Shown here one piece after another: positions 11,433 through 23,062 of a stretch of 64,000 nt of DNA. The notes below the pieces were generated by a model, which saw only the letters and a list, made by a program, of their open reading frames with translations, was not told the DNA's origin and did not search any database. Position 1 is the first letter of the stretch. Each line of letters begins with the position of its first letter. Source of the stretch: Sambucus nigra (Eukaryota > Streptophyta > Magnoliopsida > Dipsacales > Adoxaceae); the NCBI GenBank assembly GCA_949130495.1, contig OX422207.1:830960073-831024072 (forward strand). Direction: 5' to 3'. Made by a program: the position numbers and the translations under genes.

Positions 11433-14002
11433 AGCCCCCAATTCTCCATGCTTGATGGTTTACTTGAAAGGATGGAGTATTTATTCTACAGTGTTGCTCG
11501 GTGCTCGTGAAATTCTTGATCTACCTTCTTGATTTGTTTAACATAAAGTACATTATCTCCTGGACAACATATGATGCAGGCTGATCGATGGTTGGTAATC
11601 TTTCTTTTGAGGAACTCCATGTGCTATGTATAACCCCTGGGAATTTAGATGAATCTATGACATAGTATGCAACTCGTAGCTTGTCATAATCTCCAAGTAT
11701 ATTGATTGGTTTGCCAGCCGACCAACTGCTTCCTGTGTCGAGCAACTGAATGCTAACTTTACGTGCTTGATTTTTTTTATTTATGCTCCTCTAAATACTT
11801 TGTCGAGTAACATACTAGCTTTTGAACCCAACTCTTCAATCTGATTAGTACCAAGCTAGTGGTGGACTTCGAAACATTTTCATACAACTTCTTCTTCATT
11901 ATTGGTCGGGACAGTAGTAGTAAAGATCTCAGTGCTGTAGTTGCTGAATTTGACTCCTGAACTTCAATATGCCTCCGTGTAAGTTTGTGGAGTTGAATTT
12001 GATACTCGACTGCATGATGTTATGAGAATGTGCCACGGAATGAACAACTGAATTTGTAATAGAAGCCCCCAAGTGTGGAATATGAACTTTGAGTACTTTC
12101 TTGGCCTTGAAATATGTTCGTCTTGCTGGAAAAATAAGGCCGAAGAAATATTCCATGAAATGACTCCCTAAGATCTTTGCATGTTTGCATTTTCTGGCTT
12201 CTATTATTTAACTCAGTTCAAGTGTTTAAGACGAATATATGTTGACATTTTAATTATGAATTTCTACATTTCTTCCATCATATGACTCTTGTCGGCTTTT
12301 GAAGAATCTGTTTGAATTCCAACTTGGGAATTTCTACATGTGTTCTTTAGCTCAGTACGAGTGTTTGAGGAATAGATGTTTGAATTCTTAATTAGAAAGG
12401 CCTACATGTATCTCTTCTCTTAACTCGATTAAGTCAAGTATGAAGCTTTATGCCCCGGATTGGGGCATGTATGAAATGAATCTGATGGTGCCAATTGAAT
12501 TGTTGTTTGCAGTCTTGCTGTTGTGCTGTGTGCAGTCTAGCTGCGTTGTTTTTGTTCGGTATTGACCTTTTAAGGTCTTTATGTGCTGTTGATGAGCATC
12601 CAAGAATTGTATGGGCAGATAATTTTGCCTGAGCACCTGTTGAGGCTGAATCATATAAAAATTACGATTAGAATAATTATTCAGCCGACCAATATATAGT
12701 GTGCATCGGCTTCAATATTGGACAATTTAAATTTCCAGATAATAATATGAGAGATAATAATCAAAAAATCTCGTGTTCTCATAAAAATATGATGTACATA
12801 AACGTGTCTCCATAAAAATCTTTAATGGAATTGTGATTATGAAATTTTCGTTTATTCATATTTGGAAATAAAAAATGATCCACTAATTTAATAAAATCAT
12901 GATTTGCAATATTTTGCAGATTTGATAAATGAAAAATTGGACAACTAATTTATGTTTATAATCATAAAAAGCATGGCTGAATCAAAATATGTATGTATGT
13001 ATGTACAACATATAATTGATTATTAATATATGGATAAAATTGATCGTATCAACACAATTACATAATATGATTATTTGTGCAGAGAATATAGTTTTCTTGA
13101 AGAGAGAGAAAATGGGTCTGATTCAATTCATGTTAATATTGGAATGGAAAATACATAATCGTTCTTAATGCTTATCACTATCCTAAAATATTTGTTCAGA
13201 AAATCTTCAAGTGAATTCATAGATGCAAGGATTTGTATAATATTTATGAGTCTAAAATTCACGAGATCCCCAAATTGAAATCGATCACACAGTTAGTGCA
13301 TATAAAAATTATGACTAAATTAAAAGGTTTCCAAATGAATCAAATTTGTATATACTCATATAAAAGAGATTTATGAATATAGAGAAATTATTTTATCTCC
13401 TTAAAGAATAAATAATATAATATGTACACAAATTTCTCAAACTTTGTGATTATGAAATGAACATTTATGCAGATTTGTAAAATTAGATTCAACAATTTGT
13501 AAATATAAAATCATGATTGAATTAAAAAATGTATGCACAATATATAATTGATTTGATCTATAAGTTTATGGATATAAACATATGAGAATCATGATTTGAA
13601 CAAAAATATAATGGGAATTTTAATAGTCATCAAATATCTTTCACAAATTATTTCAAAATCAACAAAGAAAATTATCAAATCTTATCATCGTCGTATATAT
13701 TGGTATATTTAATCATTTAAAATATTTATTCCATGATATAAAATTGAAACTTAAGAATCAAGCAAAAATTTATGATTTATGAAATCCACTATTTTTTAGA
13801 TATCTAAATAAGACTTAATCTAGCAGTTATAATTTAAAAATCATGATATGCAACATTTTGCAGATAAAAATTGGATAATTAATTTATGTATATAAACATA
13901 AAAATCATGATTGAATCAAAAGATATATGTATAATATATAATTGATTATACATAGAGAAAATAAAAAACTTAGCTTTTGATGGAGAACAATGCTTGTAAC
14001 AC

Positions 14003-14022
14003 GTTCCCACAGACGGCGCCAA
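14003..14022 (-). promoter_or_regulatory. Tat-type primer-binding site
   Basis: Minus-strand TTGGCGCCGTCTGTGGGAAC matches the TGGCGCC-type PBS known from Tat and related gypsy elements. Its spacing to the LTR edge is unusually large. Confidence 0.55.
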
Positions 14023-14067
14023 TCAATTGAAGACAGAAAATGGCCACTGCCATTTTAGTGGCGTCAA

Positions 14068-14667
14068 CAGCAGATAAATGATGAGAATGAGATTGAAGAT
14101 GAAGATAAACATTCACATCAAACATGTAAGAGACAAAGATTTTTAAAGTAATTCGGCTATAAGGAAAAGCCTACGTCCACTGATATTTTATTCCCAGGGG
14201 TTTACAATAGCACAATGTGGTAGAGAGAGGGAGAAAAAGGGTGTATCTTGTGTATGGTCTCTCATCGTTGTCGGATCTTGGTTTTTGGTTTTCTCCCACT
14301 GTCTCCCCCTTTGGCCAAGGGAATACATATATTTATAGTGATGGGAGATAAAGAGATTCATTGTATGTAGACATTTATATATTATGTCTACATTCAACGA
14401 ATCTAATTGTTGAATTGCTTGGTATGCTATGTGTTGTCATGTACAGTATAAATGTACATTAATGCTCATTAAATGCGTAGTTATCCTTTGATCTTCCCGG
14501 TTGGTATGCTGACCAACTCTCCTCGGGTGCCAACTAACTCTCCTCAGGTGCCGACTAACACTCATCGGGTGCCGACCAACTCTCCTCGGGTGTCGAATAT
14601 TTCCACGTAGGATGACATGTGTCCTTTTCTGATTGGTCCTCGTAGATGGAGAATTTTTGCGTTAACA
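14068..14667 (-). repeat. Right (5') LTR of the Tat-like element
   Basis: Near copy of 10812-11432, differing by substitutions and by one fewer 21-bp unit. Past its end the left arm of the inverted repeat resumes (TGTGTCATAATGTGTTATTG, matching the right arm near 47050). Confidence 0.7.
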
Positions 14668-15216
14668 TGTGTGTCATAATGTGTTATTGTTCTAACACAA
14701 TGGTAACATAATATAACACTATCTTAAATTTCAATTAGTCAATTCTTCCTAATAGTCAAAGTAGAGTAGAGAAGAATAAATTTAAAATGTCATTTGACGA
14801 CAGTGTGTGATTGAAATTAGTGTGACCCCGTGTGCTTAAGTTAGGATTGAAGTATAATATTGGAACCTTTGGAACCTCAATCTACAATTGATACCAAATA
14901 TAAACAAATAGATGAAACTTACCCTCCGTCCTAAAAATAATGAATCCTCCCATATAGCCTATACATAAAAAACAATGAATAAGAAAATAACCAAACTCTA
15001 AAAATTACCTAATATTCTGAAGAGGAAGGGAGATAATTCAAAAAAAACTTACTGACAAAGGTCATCCATAGTAACTAAATGGACTAAGCAAAATGTTTTC
15101 CTCAAATAAATACCTACTACTGCTACATATACATATACACTACCTACACTTCCACATGCATATACACTGCCGCTACACTTACACTGCTGCTACACATACA
15201 CTGCCACATACACATA
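14668..15216 (+). repeat. Left arm of the giant inverted repeat, segment 2
   Basis: Reverse complement of about 46610-47065 in the right arm. It ends in an ACATACAC-type simple repeat, where the chromovirus inserted. Confidence 0.85.
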
Positions 15217-18204
15217 TGTGACACCCCGACTAATTAAATACCGGGTAGCTACTCCTTTATAAATTAATTCAAAATGCCAAGTTGGCTCAGTTAATAGCAT
15301 CACTGTTGAAAACATTTTATTATTTCTAACCACCTAGTATTTATAAAGCAAGTTGCCAAATTTTAATTTAAGTCTGATTAACATGCAAGAAGTAAAATGA
15401 AGAAATAGATAACATCATTCACCATGCTGAAGTAAAATGAATAACCATCACAATAGAGTAAATAAAGTCTGGAGGAAACCCCTCACTACAATCCCATAAC
15501 TGAAATAAATAACCGAAACTGAAATAAAACATGCTAAAGTCTGAAAACTGAAATGTAAAAGATGTCTCTAAAGAAATGGGCAACATGCCCTACAACTGAT
15601 AGATAGTGACTCTGGAATCCAAAGAGATAGAAGCGTCTACATGCAAATCCCTGTAGCTTCCACAAGCAGCTACATCTCGTCACCTGAATGAGTACCTATG
15701 CTTGGTGTCCTTGTGGCTGGGCACCTAAAAATGGTTTAACAAAGAAAAAGAGATTTGAAAAGCAAACGGGTCAGAGCCCGAATGTGGAGTTATATTTTAA
15801 AAACCTGCAAGTGCTTTAAAAACATTTAAAACATTAAATGCAAAGTACATGTTAGGACGTGCACTCACATGATATTCTCACCTCTCGTCTAATTGTGCAC
15901 TCCTAACGCAAGTACCCATCTATATCGACCCATACTACTAGCTAACTGACAACATAACTAGCTAGACTGTCAAAGGTTCTACCCATATTACACGGTTCCA
16001 TTTAACATAATAACGCTCGTAATTAAATAGAGGTTTAACGTAAACTCCGTTACTAAATATGCCATATATATATAAGTATCAGTTAACTCCTTATATATCT
16101 CGAAACAATACCGTAATACAGTTACAACATTAACATGAGGATTCCCATTAATTTAATGTATATTATTCATATCATAAATATACAATACAAGCACCCCGCA
16201 ATCTAAGATGTAGTGCACACATACTCTGCTATCCATCCCGGTACATCACGTACATAAGGATCACATATTCCGAATCTCTCAGGAATAGTTGAGATAACAC
16301 AAATCACAAATAGTGGAGGCGAACACAGTCACCATCACGTGGGTCACGCACATACCTACGCTCCCACGGTCAGCGGACTTATTTATATCACAATAAGTCT
16401 TTCTATGACCTATGTTCATCAAGGTACCAGTCTATATCCCCCCCGTAGGCACACAAGGATTAGAGGGTCCTAAGCGAACGCAAACCTCCCGTGATAGCAA
16501 GTATGGTAGGTATGTCATACACACAATCCATATACCAATACTAAGTAACCACACATCTTAGTAATACCGTATTTTAATCGTAGTACATATTGCACTCTCG
16601 TACTAACTATAATTATCACAATTCGTACTATTTCGGTTTGTAATTATACGCGCCATAATTTCTCACGTCGTAATAGACACTCACGTCTCATCCCAAACCG
16701 TCCATGTAATACAACTCTCGTATATAATTCCTCCTCATAATTACCCAAATGTCCCAAGTTTATCACTATATCATCAAAGGAATGCTATCTATAACCTCGA
16801 ACAAATTCACGGAACTCCAAAAGTCAAAAAAGTCCAAAAAGGACCAAACTGTCAACTCGTTAGAAGTCTCGTTCGAACGAGGCTTCGAACGAGTTTGGAC
16901 TGTCAGGTCGTTAGAAGTCTCGTTCGAACGAGGCTGTTCGAACGAGATCCCTGTTCGTTCGAACGAACTGACCCTTCTAACGATATCTCGTTCGAACGAG
17001 ATATCGAACGAAAATCCCTACTCGTTAATAACGACTGGTCAACTCGTTAGAAGCTCGTTCGAACGAGTTCGTTCGAACGACCTGGGGGCTGCTTCTAACG
17101 AGCTACCAGTTTCGGCCCAGATTTTTCCCCAATTCGTTTTTCACCATTTTTAACACTTTAATCCTCCTCCAAAGTTCATCCCAATAACGTTTTAGGGTCT
17201 CTAATTCATCCTAAACATATTTACATCATCTCCTAACATGTTTTCAAGGATTAAATCATCATACCATTAACTAAATTTACAAATCTCTACACTTTTTTTT
17301 TCCAATTTCTCTAGAACATGAACCCTAGGTTTATATCATCATCAAATCCCAGAATTTATTTCGTTTTAATTCCTTCAAATCACAATTAATATAAGGGAAA
17401 TCATCTACCTATCATACTACATGCAATCCTCTTCATAATCTCCAAGTTCTAAACTTCAAACTACATGGGTTTTCATTATCTTCCAAGAACAGTTGTAATT
17501 TATCAATTTTTCTAACATGGAGGAAACATTCTACGAATTTAAATATGATTAAAACACTTGCCTTGATTGTCTCTGAATTTGGTGTGGATTCGGTGTAGAA
17601 TTTCTGCAGAATTCCTCTCTCTCTCTCCTTCTCCAAGCTTTCTTCTCCAAAAGGCTATGGTGGCTAGGGTTTGCTTTGGGGAAACTTATGAAAACCTAAT
17701 TTTATAAACCTCCGTAGCTTGTTGGGTTAATAAGGGTTGGTTGGGTCAATTCCTTATCAGATTACAACTCTCAATTTTCGTCACTTTTACTTCCTCAAAA
17801 TGTAAAATTACCAAAATGCCCTTTATGGTGCCGGTATGGCCTAAAAATACCCCGGGACCCAAACTATACCCCCGGCTAGTGTTTTCTGACTATCTCGACC
17901 CTTCCGGACGCGTTGGCACACTCAAAACGACCATACAGATTATAGATTTTAAATTCACTTTTATTATCAAAATATTATACCATGACGCGGTGGTCCCACG
18001 CGTCTCAACAAAATTTCCAAATTGCCGTATATAAATCTCACGACAAATTTTATAATACCAAATACATATATAATCGTATATGCACGCAATCAAATACCAA
18101 TTCGCATCTCATTAGTATTTTTATCCCGGATTAATTTCCAATTAATACGCATTTAATTAATTAATCCTCAAAAATAAATATAGCCAAAAGTATGGGGTAT
18201 TACA
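15217..18204 (-). repeat. 3' LTR of the chromovirus
   Basis: Plus-strand TGTGACACCCCG ... GGTATTACA. It is preceded by the target duplication and followed by the polypurine tract complement at 18205-18217. It carries the same leader, donor motif and palindrome cluster as the 5' LTR. Confidence 0.96.
16855..17102. repeat. TTCGAA palindrome cluster in the 3' LTR
   Basis: Repeated CTCGTTCGAACGAG (first copies at 16868 and 16919) and shorter GTTCGAACGA words are enclosed by an inverted pair, ACTCGTTAGAAG near 16856 and CTTCTAACGAG near 17091. The region could fold into a branched hairpin. The copy in the 5' LTR is at 24704-24951. Confidence 0.9.
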
Positions 18205-18242
18205 TACTTCCCCCCTAATAACTGAATTTCGTCCCGAAATTC
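18205..18242 (-). promoter_or_regulatory. Polypurine tract and adjoining hairpin
   Basis: On the minus strand a perfect 7-bp stem (GAATTTC-GGGAC-GAAATTC, 18242-18224) is followed by the polypurine tract AGGGGGGAAG (18216-18207) and the LTR. The pol stop (18249-18247) is 4 nt upstream of the stem. The tract primes plus-strand DNA. The stem recurs at the same place in the other gypsy elements here. Confidence 0.85.
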
Positions 18243-18246
18243 GAAA

Positions 18247-21200
18247 CTAGAAAGTACCTGTTAAAAACAGCTCTGGATAACGCTCGCGCATCTCATCCTC
18301 GCGCTCCCATGTGGACTCCTCGACATTGTGATGTCGCCACTGAACACGCACCAACGGAACTATCTTTGACCGCAGTTTCCTCTCGCTTCGGTCCAAAATA
18401 GCAATTGGCCCCTCCTCGTAGGAGCTATCCGGCTGGAGATCGATGTCCTCCACAGCAATGTGAGAATGAGCCAAATTGTCTCTAAGGTATTTCCTCAGCG
18501 AGGAAATATGGAACACGTCATGAATCCGATGCAAGTGCTCCGGTAGTCCAAGTCTATACGCAACTGGTCCGATCCGCTCAATAATAGGAAACGGCCCCAC
18601 ATACCTCGGTGCCAACTTCCCCTTCTTCCCGAATCGCATAATCCCCTTCATCGGAGAAACCCTGAGCAAAACCTGGTCCCCCACTTGGAACTCCCTGAAA
18701 AACCTCTTCGCATCAGCATAACTCTTCTGCCTGTCTTGAGCTACCCGAATGCGACTCCGAATCAACTCAATCCTTGCCGAAGTATCCTGAATCACTTCCG
18801 GCCCAAGTAGTTTGTTGTCCCCCACCTCCAACCAACATGCTAGGGAACGACAAGGCCTACCGTACAATGCCTCAAACGGAGCCATGCCAATCGTGAACTG
18901 ATAGGAGTTGTTGTAAGCAAACTCCACTAGTGGAAGGTACTGCTCCCATCCACCCCCGAAGTTAATAATGCACATGCGTAGGATGTCCTCCAACATCTGA
19001 TTGGTGCGCTCTGTCTGCCCATCAGTCTGCGGATGATAAGCCGTACTCAACCGTAATTCCGTGCCCATGGCCTCCTGGAAACTCTCCCAAAACCTCGAAA
19101 CAAATATCTTGTCTCTGTCAGACACGATATTCAGGGGCACACCGTGAAGTCTCACAATCTCTGAAATGAAGAGCTGGGCATACTGTCCCGCAGTGTAATC
19201 AGTCCTAACGGGTAAAAAGTGAGCGACCTTGGACAACCTGTCCACAATTACCCAAACGGAGTCGTGACCCCTCTGCGACGTAGGCAACCCCGTGACAAAA
19301 TCCATGGATATGCTCTCCCACATCCACACCGGGACCTCCAACGGCTGTAGCAATCCTGCCGGTCTCTGATGATCCACTTTTACGAGCTGACAAGTGGCGC
19401 ATTTCGAGACAAACTCAGTGATATCTCTCTTCATACCGCTCCACCAATATTGCAGTCTCATGTCTTGGTACATTTTGTCCCCTCCGGGATGTACCGCGAA
19501 CCGTGAGCCGTGCGACTCTGCCATCACATCGTGCCGCAATTCCTCCCCTTCCAGAACTACCAATCTCCCATTGAAGCGCAATCCCCCATCTGAGCTAACG
19601 GTATAGGATTCGGCTCCCTTTGCTAGCAATCGAATTATCTGCTCCTGACAGAACGAGTCATTGGCCTGTGCCCGTACTACCTTCGTGATAATCTGTGGTG
19701 TAACGGTCATCACAGACATGAAAGATCGGGCCACTGCATCCTGGTGTCCCAATTCCTTCCACTTAGCCTTCCACACCTCTGCCACCTCATCTGCTGGCCT
19801 ACGGCTCAACGCGTCTGCTACCACGTTAGCCTTACCCGGGTGGTACTGGATGTCGAACTGGTAGTCTTTCACAAACTCAAGCCACCTACGCTGCCGCATG
19901 TTCAACTCTTTCTGCGTGAACAGATACTGTAGGGACTTGTGGTCCGTGAACAGCTGAAACTTCTCCCCCAAAAGATAGTGCCTCCAAATCCGTAAGGCAA
20001 ATACCACTGCCGCCAACTCCAAATCATGCGTGGGGTAATTATTCTCATGAGGCTTAAGCTTTCGGGAAGCATAAGCTATGGCCTGTCTCTCCTGCTGCAA
20101 TACGCCTCCCAGTCCTTGCAAAGACGCATCGGTGTAAACCAAATACTCAACTCCCGGTTTCGGCAATGCTAACACAGGTGCTGAGGTCAACTTGTCCTTC
20201 ACCTCATCGAATGCCAACTGACAGGCATCACTCCAAATGAACGGCACACCTTTTCGAGTAAGATGTGTCAAAGGACCTGCTATCTCCGAGAAACCCCGAA
20301 TAAACCTCTTGTAGTATCCTGCCAAACCCAAGAAACTACGAATCTCCGTTGGTGTCGTGGGCTGTCCCCACTCCCTCACCGCTGATACTTTCCCCGGATC
20401 AACAGATATCCCTTGGTCGGAAATAATGTGACCCAAGAACTGGACTTCCTTCAGCCAAAACCCGCACTTCTCATATTTTGCATACAGCTCGTTCTGACGA
20501 AGTGTCTGCAAAACCTGCCTTAAATGCTCGGCGTGCTCCTCCTCCGTCTGAGAGTAAACCAGAATGTCATCAATGAAGACAATGATAAACTGATCTAGGA
20601 AATCTCTGAACACTCTGTTCATCAAGTCCATAAACACTGCTGGAGCGTTGGTCAAGCCGAAAGGCATAACCCGAAACTCGTAAGAACCATATCTCGACAA
20701 GAATGCGGTCTTCGAGACATCCTCCTCCCTGATACGCAACTGATGGTATCCTGACCTCAAGTCAATCTTCGAGAAGAAAGAAGCTCCTCTCAACTGGTCG
20801 AATAAGTCATCGATTCGAGGCAACGAATACTTATTCCGTATCGTGACCTTATTCAACTCTCGGTAGTCCACACACAACCTCAGTGAACCGTCCCTCTTCT
20901 TCACAAACAAAACCGGAGCTCCCCAAGGTGAGGTACTCCTGCGAATAAAGCCTTGTCCCAACAGCTGCTCTATCTGATCCCGTAGCTCTCGCATCTCAGC
21001 TGGAGCCATACGGTACGATGCACGTGCTATAGGTCTCATACCCGGTAGCAAATCTATAACGAAGTCTATCTCCCGACTGGGCGGTAAGCCTGGTATTTCC
21101 TGAAACACATCTGAATACTCCCTGACAACCGGGATCGAATCCAAAGGAATCACAACCTCCTTAGAGGTATCCTCCTCTATGTAATACAGATGAGCGGTCG

Positions 21201-21942
21201 ATCCTCCCTCTGGGCGAGGCATCGCCACTATAAAAATCTCTTGCCCCGGAATGGCAAAAACAATGCTCCCGCTGAAGCAATCAATCATGGCCCTATATGC
21301 TACGAGCCAATCCATACCGATGATCACATCGTGAACATGCATGTCTAACACTAACATGTCTGCAGGCAATACCAAACCACCGATCTCTACCCCCACTCCC
21401 CGGCATATAAAGAAAATAAGTGACCCACTCCCTAATGGTGAGTCGACACACGTCACAGTGCTCTCTGCCGTAGCTAACAATCCTAAAGCTTTCGCGAAGT
21501 GTGTAGCTATAAAACAGTGTGTAGCACCCGTATCAAATAACACCCGACCCATAGTGCCATGGATAGGAAACGTACCCTCGATCGCGGGCGGTGCCTGTGG
21601 AACTGCACCCTGGTGAACGTTGTAGACACGTCCATACTGTAGCTGCCCCTGCTGAGCTGGGACTGCTGGAATGGGTGGCAATGCTGCCATCTGTGGCGGT
21701 GCGGGAAGAGCGGCGGGAAACATAGGTCTCTGTGGCTCCTGGCGAGCACCCTGCTGCTGCTGCTGTGGGGCCCTGCCCCTATCAGGACAATCCTGTTTCT
21801 TATGGCCAGTCTTGCCACAAGTAAAGCACTTCCCTGGGAAGTTCCCTCCCCTCTGCCCCTGCTGTCCCCGGCCCTGGTGGCCGTTACCATTCCTCCCTTG
21901 GACCTGCTGGCCCTGGTGAAACTGCTGCCCATTCTGTCCCTG
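18247..21942 (-). CDS. pol: Pol of the chromovirus: protease, RT, RNase H, integrase, chromodomain-like tail
   Basis: This continues the gag frame after an amber codon at 21945-21943 and has no start of its own; the first ATG is at 21723. Numbering from the gag ATG, it carries a CCHC zinc knuckle (352-365, [14 protein letters not shown]), an aspartic protease (DTGA at 450), a reverse transcriptase (FIDDILVYS near 769-777), RNase H (TDAS near 917, D-E-D-D residues present) and an integrase with an HHCC finger (C at 1161 and 1164) and D-D-E core (MDF, SDR, TER near 1194, 1255, 1291). A GPF patch (near 1429) and a chromodomain-like end (about 1496-1539) complete it. All catalytic residues I checked are present. 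The tail could guide insertion into heterochromatin, as in known chromoviruses. Pol expression would require amber readthrough, or this copy is inactive. Confidence 0.93.
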   Translation of the reverse strand, partial: QGQNGQQFHQGQQVQGRNGNGHQGRGQQGQRGGNFPGKCFTCGKTGHKKQDCPDRGRAPQQQQQGARQEPQRPMFPAALPAPPQMAALPPIPAVPAQQGQLQYGRVYNVHQGAVPQAPPAIEGTFPIHGTMGRVLFDTGATHCFIATHFAKALGLLATAESTVTCVDSPLGSGSLIFFICRGVGVEIGGLVLPADMLVLDMHVHDVIIGMDWLVAYRAMIDCFSGSIVFAIPGQEIFIVAMPRPEGGSTAHLYYIEEDTSKEVVIPLDSIPVVREYSDVFQEIPGLPPSREIDFVIDLLPGMRPIARASYRMAPAEMRELRDQIEQLLGQGFIRRSTSPWGAPVLFVKKRDGSLRLCVDYRELNKVTIRNKYSLPRIDDLFDQLRGASFFSKIDLRSGYHQLRIREEDVSKTAFLSRYGSYEFRVMPFGLTNAPAVFMDLMNRVFRDFLDQFIIVFIDDILVYSQTEEEHAEHLRQVLQTLRQNELYAKYEKCGFWLKEVQFLGHIISDQGISVDPGKVSAVREWGQPTTPTEIRSFLGLAGYYKRFIRGFSEIAGPLTHLTRKGVPFIWSDACQLAFDEVKDKLTSAPVLALPKPGVEYLVYTDASLQGLGGVLQQERQAIAYASRKLKPHENNYPTHDLELAAVVFALRIWRHYLLGEKFQLFTDHKSLQYLFTQKELNMRQRRWLEFVKDYQFDIQYHPGKANVVADALSRRPADEVAEVWKAKWKELGHQDAVARSFMSVMTVTPQIITKVVRAQANDSFCQEQIIRLLAKGAESYTVSSDGGLRFNGRLVVLEGEELRHDVMAESHGSRFAVHPGGDKMYQDMRLQYWWSGMKRDITEFVSKCATCQLVKVDHQRPAGLLQPLEVPVWMWESISMDFVTGLPTSQRGHDSVWVIVDRLSKVAHFLPVRTDYTAGQYAQLFISEIVRLHGVPLNIVSDRDKIFVSRFWESFQEAMGTELRLSTAYHPQTDGQTERTNQMLEDILRMCIINFGGGWEQYLPLVEFAYNNSYQFTIGMAPFEALYGRPCRSLACWLEVGDNKLLGPEVIQDTSARIELIRSRIRVAQDRQKSYADAKRFFREFQVGDQVLLRVSPMKGIMRFGKKGKLAPRYVGPFPIIERIGPVAYRLGLPEHLHRIHDVFHISSLRKYLRDNLAHSHIAVEDIDLQPDSSYEEGPIAILDRSERKLRSKIVPLVRVQWRHHNVEESTWEREDEMRERYPELFLTGTF

Positions 21943-22881
21943 CTAGCCCTGATGGCCGTTTGGACCCTGATGGCCCTGACGGAATCCTCCCTGTCCTTGC
22001 CTGTAGTTCCCTGATCGGAACCTCTTATTATCCCCCTGCTGGGTACCCTGCTCATTCTGTCTCTGCCCCTGACCGGTTTGTGCCCCGCTGGCACCATGTC
22101 CTCCAGTCCTGCCCTGATGGCTAGAATCCCCCGACCGTTTGCCCTCGGCCATATGAAAACGGTGGTCCTGGCAGTGTAACAATGCTGCGTTAACCACATC
22201 AGAATAAGTGGCCAACGATAGGTTCCCTAGCAGATGTTGACGGATTCTCCAATTCAACCCATCTGTGAACTTCTCAATCTTCTTCGTCTCCGTTGGAATC
22301 TCGTCTGGAATGATATTCAACAGGTTAGTGAACTCGGCCTCATACTCGGCCACTGTCCTGCCCTCTTGCTTCAAACTCATCAGCTTCCTCCTCATCTCTG
22401 TATGAACTACGGACGGAAAGTACTTGCGGTCGAACCGCACCCAGAACTCCTGAATCGTGAGAGTATCCCTCTCCTCCGCGGTGGTAATAGACTCCCACCA
22501 CTGTAGTGCAGATCCCACTAGCTTGAAAGTAGCTAGCACCTGCTTCTGAACATCTTTGCACTCATGCATCCTCAAATGCCTCTGCATGTCCTTCTTCCAT
22601 TGGCTCGAGACTACTACATCTGAGCTACCCGCAAACTTTGGCGGATGCGCTTTCTGAAAAGCGTCACGTACACGCTCCCAAGCAGACGGGAATGCATTAA
22701 CCTGTGCTGGCGCGGCAACCGGCGCCTGAGGCGGTGCCTGCTGAATCACGGCAATCGCGGCATTTACCGCTTGGGCTACTATAGCAGCAACCTCAGCGGC
22801 GTTCATCATACCCTGAACTGGAGCGGGCTGGGGTTCGGGCGTAGCATGCCTGGGAACTCGTCGTGCACGTCGTGGAGGCAT
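21943..22881 (-). CDS. gag: Gag of the chromovirus, stopped by an amber codon
   Basis: The 312-codon product starts at the first true ATG (22881), a basic MPPRRARR N-terminus. The retrotransposon Gag core is seen in AFQKAHPPKF, LVGSALQWWES, FDRKYFP and SLKQEGRTVAEYEAEF, followed by a glycine/glutamine-rich tail. The product would form the capsid that packages element RNA. It ends at TAG (21945-21943), in the same frame as the zinc knuckle and pol and 39 codons before the knuckle. Surrounding codons are CAG-rich, so a CAG-to-TAG change is the simplest origin. The ATG directly follows a splice-acceptor-like TTGTTCTTATTTCAG. The nearest in-frame upstream start would be a TTG, which I rejected. 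Confidence 0.93.
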   Translation of the reverse strand: MPPRRARRVPRHATPEPQPAPVQGMMNAAEVAAIVAQAVNAAIAVIQQAPPQAPVAAPAQVNAFPSAWERVRDAFQKAHPPKFAGSSDVVVSSQWKKDMQRHLRMHECKDVQKQVLATFKLVGSALQWWESITTAEERDTLTIQEFWVRFDRKYFPSVVHTEMRRKLMSLKQEGRTVAEYEAEFTNLLNIIPDEIPTETKKIEKFTDGLNWRIRQHLLGNLSLATYSDVVNAALLHCQDHRFHMAEGKRSGDSSHQGRTGGHGASGAQTGQGQRQNEQGTQQGDNKRFRSGNYRQGQGGFRQGHQGPNGHQG

Positions 22882-22900
22882 CTGAAATAAGAACAAAGTT
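22882..22900 (-). promoter_or_regulatory. Candidate 3' splice acceptor abutting gag ATG
   Basis: On the minus strand the gag ATG is preceded immediately by AACTTTGTTCTTATTTCAG, a pyrimidine-rich tract ending in CAG. With the donor at 25410 it would define a 2529-nt intron. Splicing is inferred. Confidence 0.6.
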
Positions 22901-23050
22901 TATAAGTTCGCAGTTTATAAACTTAAAATAGCTGAAGAACGAAGAATACACAAAAAGAGTACAACGGTCCTAAAATATAGGGCTCTATATCAAAGAAATG
23001 TAACAGAAACATAATAGCCGTACAGATCCTAAAGGACACTAGAACCTGAT

Positions 23051-23062
23051 GCTCTGATACCA
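23051..23062 (-). promoter_or_regulatory. Primer-binding site, tRNA-iMet
   Basis: Minus-strand TGGTATCAGAGC, 2 nt from the 5' LTR. The next ~25 nt (containing CAGGTTCTAGTGTCC) are almost the same in the LARD element at 35622-35646, which points to a conserved packaging or priming region. Confidence 0.92.

Larger units (their letters stand above)
10812..14667 (-). mobile_element. Non-autonomous LTR element, Tat-like PBS, inserted in the left arm
   Basis: Two direct repeats of about 0.6 kb (10812-11432 and 14068-14667) flank 2.6 kb of AT-rich DNA with no usable reading frame. The right arm of the inverted repeat is uninterrupted at the equivalent point, which shows this to be an insertion. A PBS-like minus TTGGCGCCGTCTGTGGGAAC lies at 14003-14022. 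That type is usual in the Tat branch of Ty3/gypsy and places the 5' LTR on the right. The PBS lies about 45 bp from the visible LTR edge and no clean target duplication was found, so the ends are good to some tens of bases. Confidence 0.7.

Noticed and set aside
16749..17153. 134-codon plus-strand open frame, repeated at 24598-25002
   Set aside because: It lies antisense in both LTRs and stays open because the TTCGAACGA palindromes contain no stop codon. No domain is visible.
23051..23062. tRNA-Met-like sequence as a tRNA gene
   Set aside because: Only the 12-nt complement of the tRNA 3' end is present. It is a primer-binding site.
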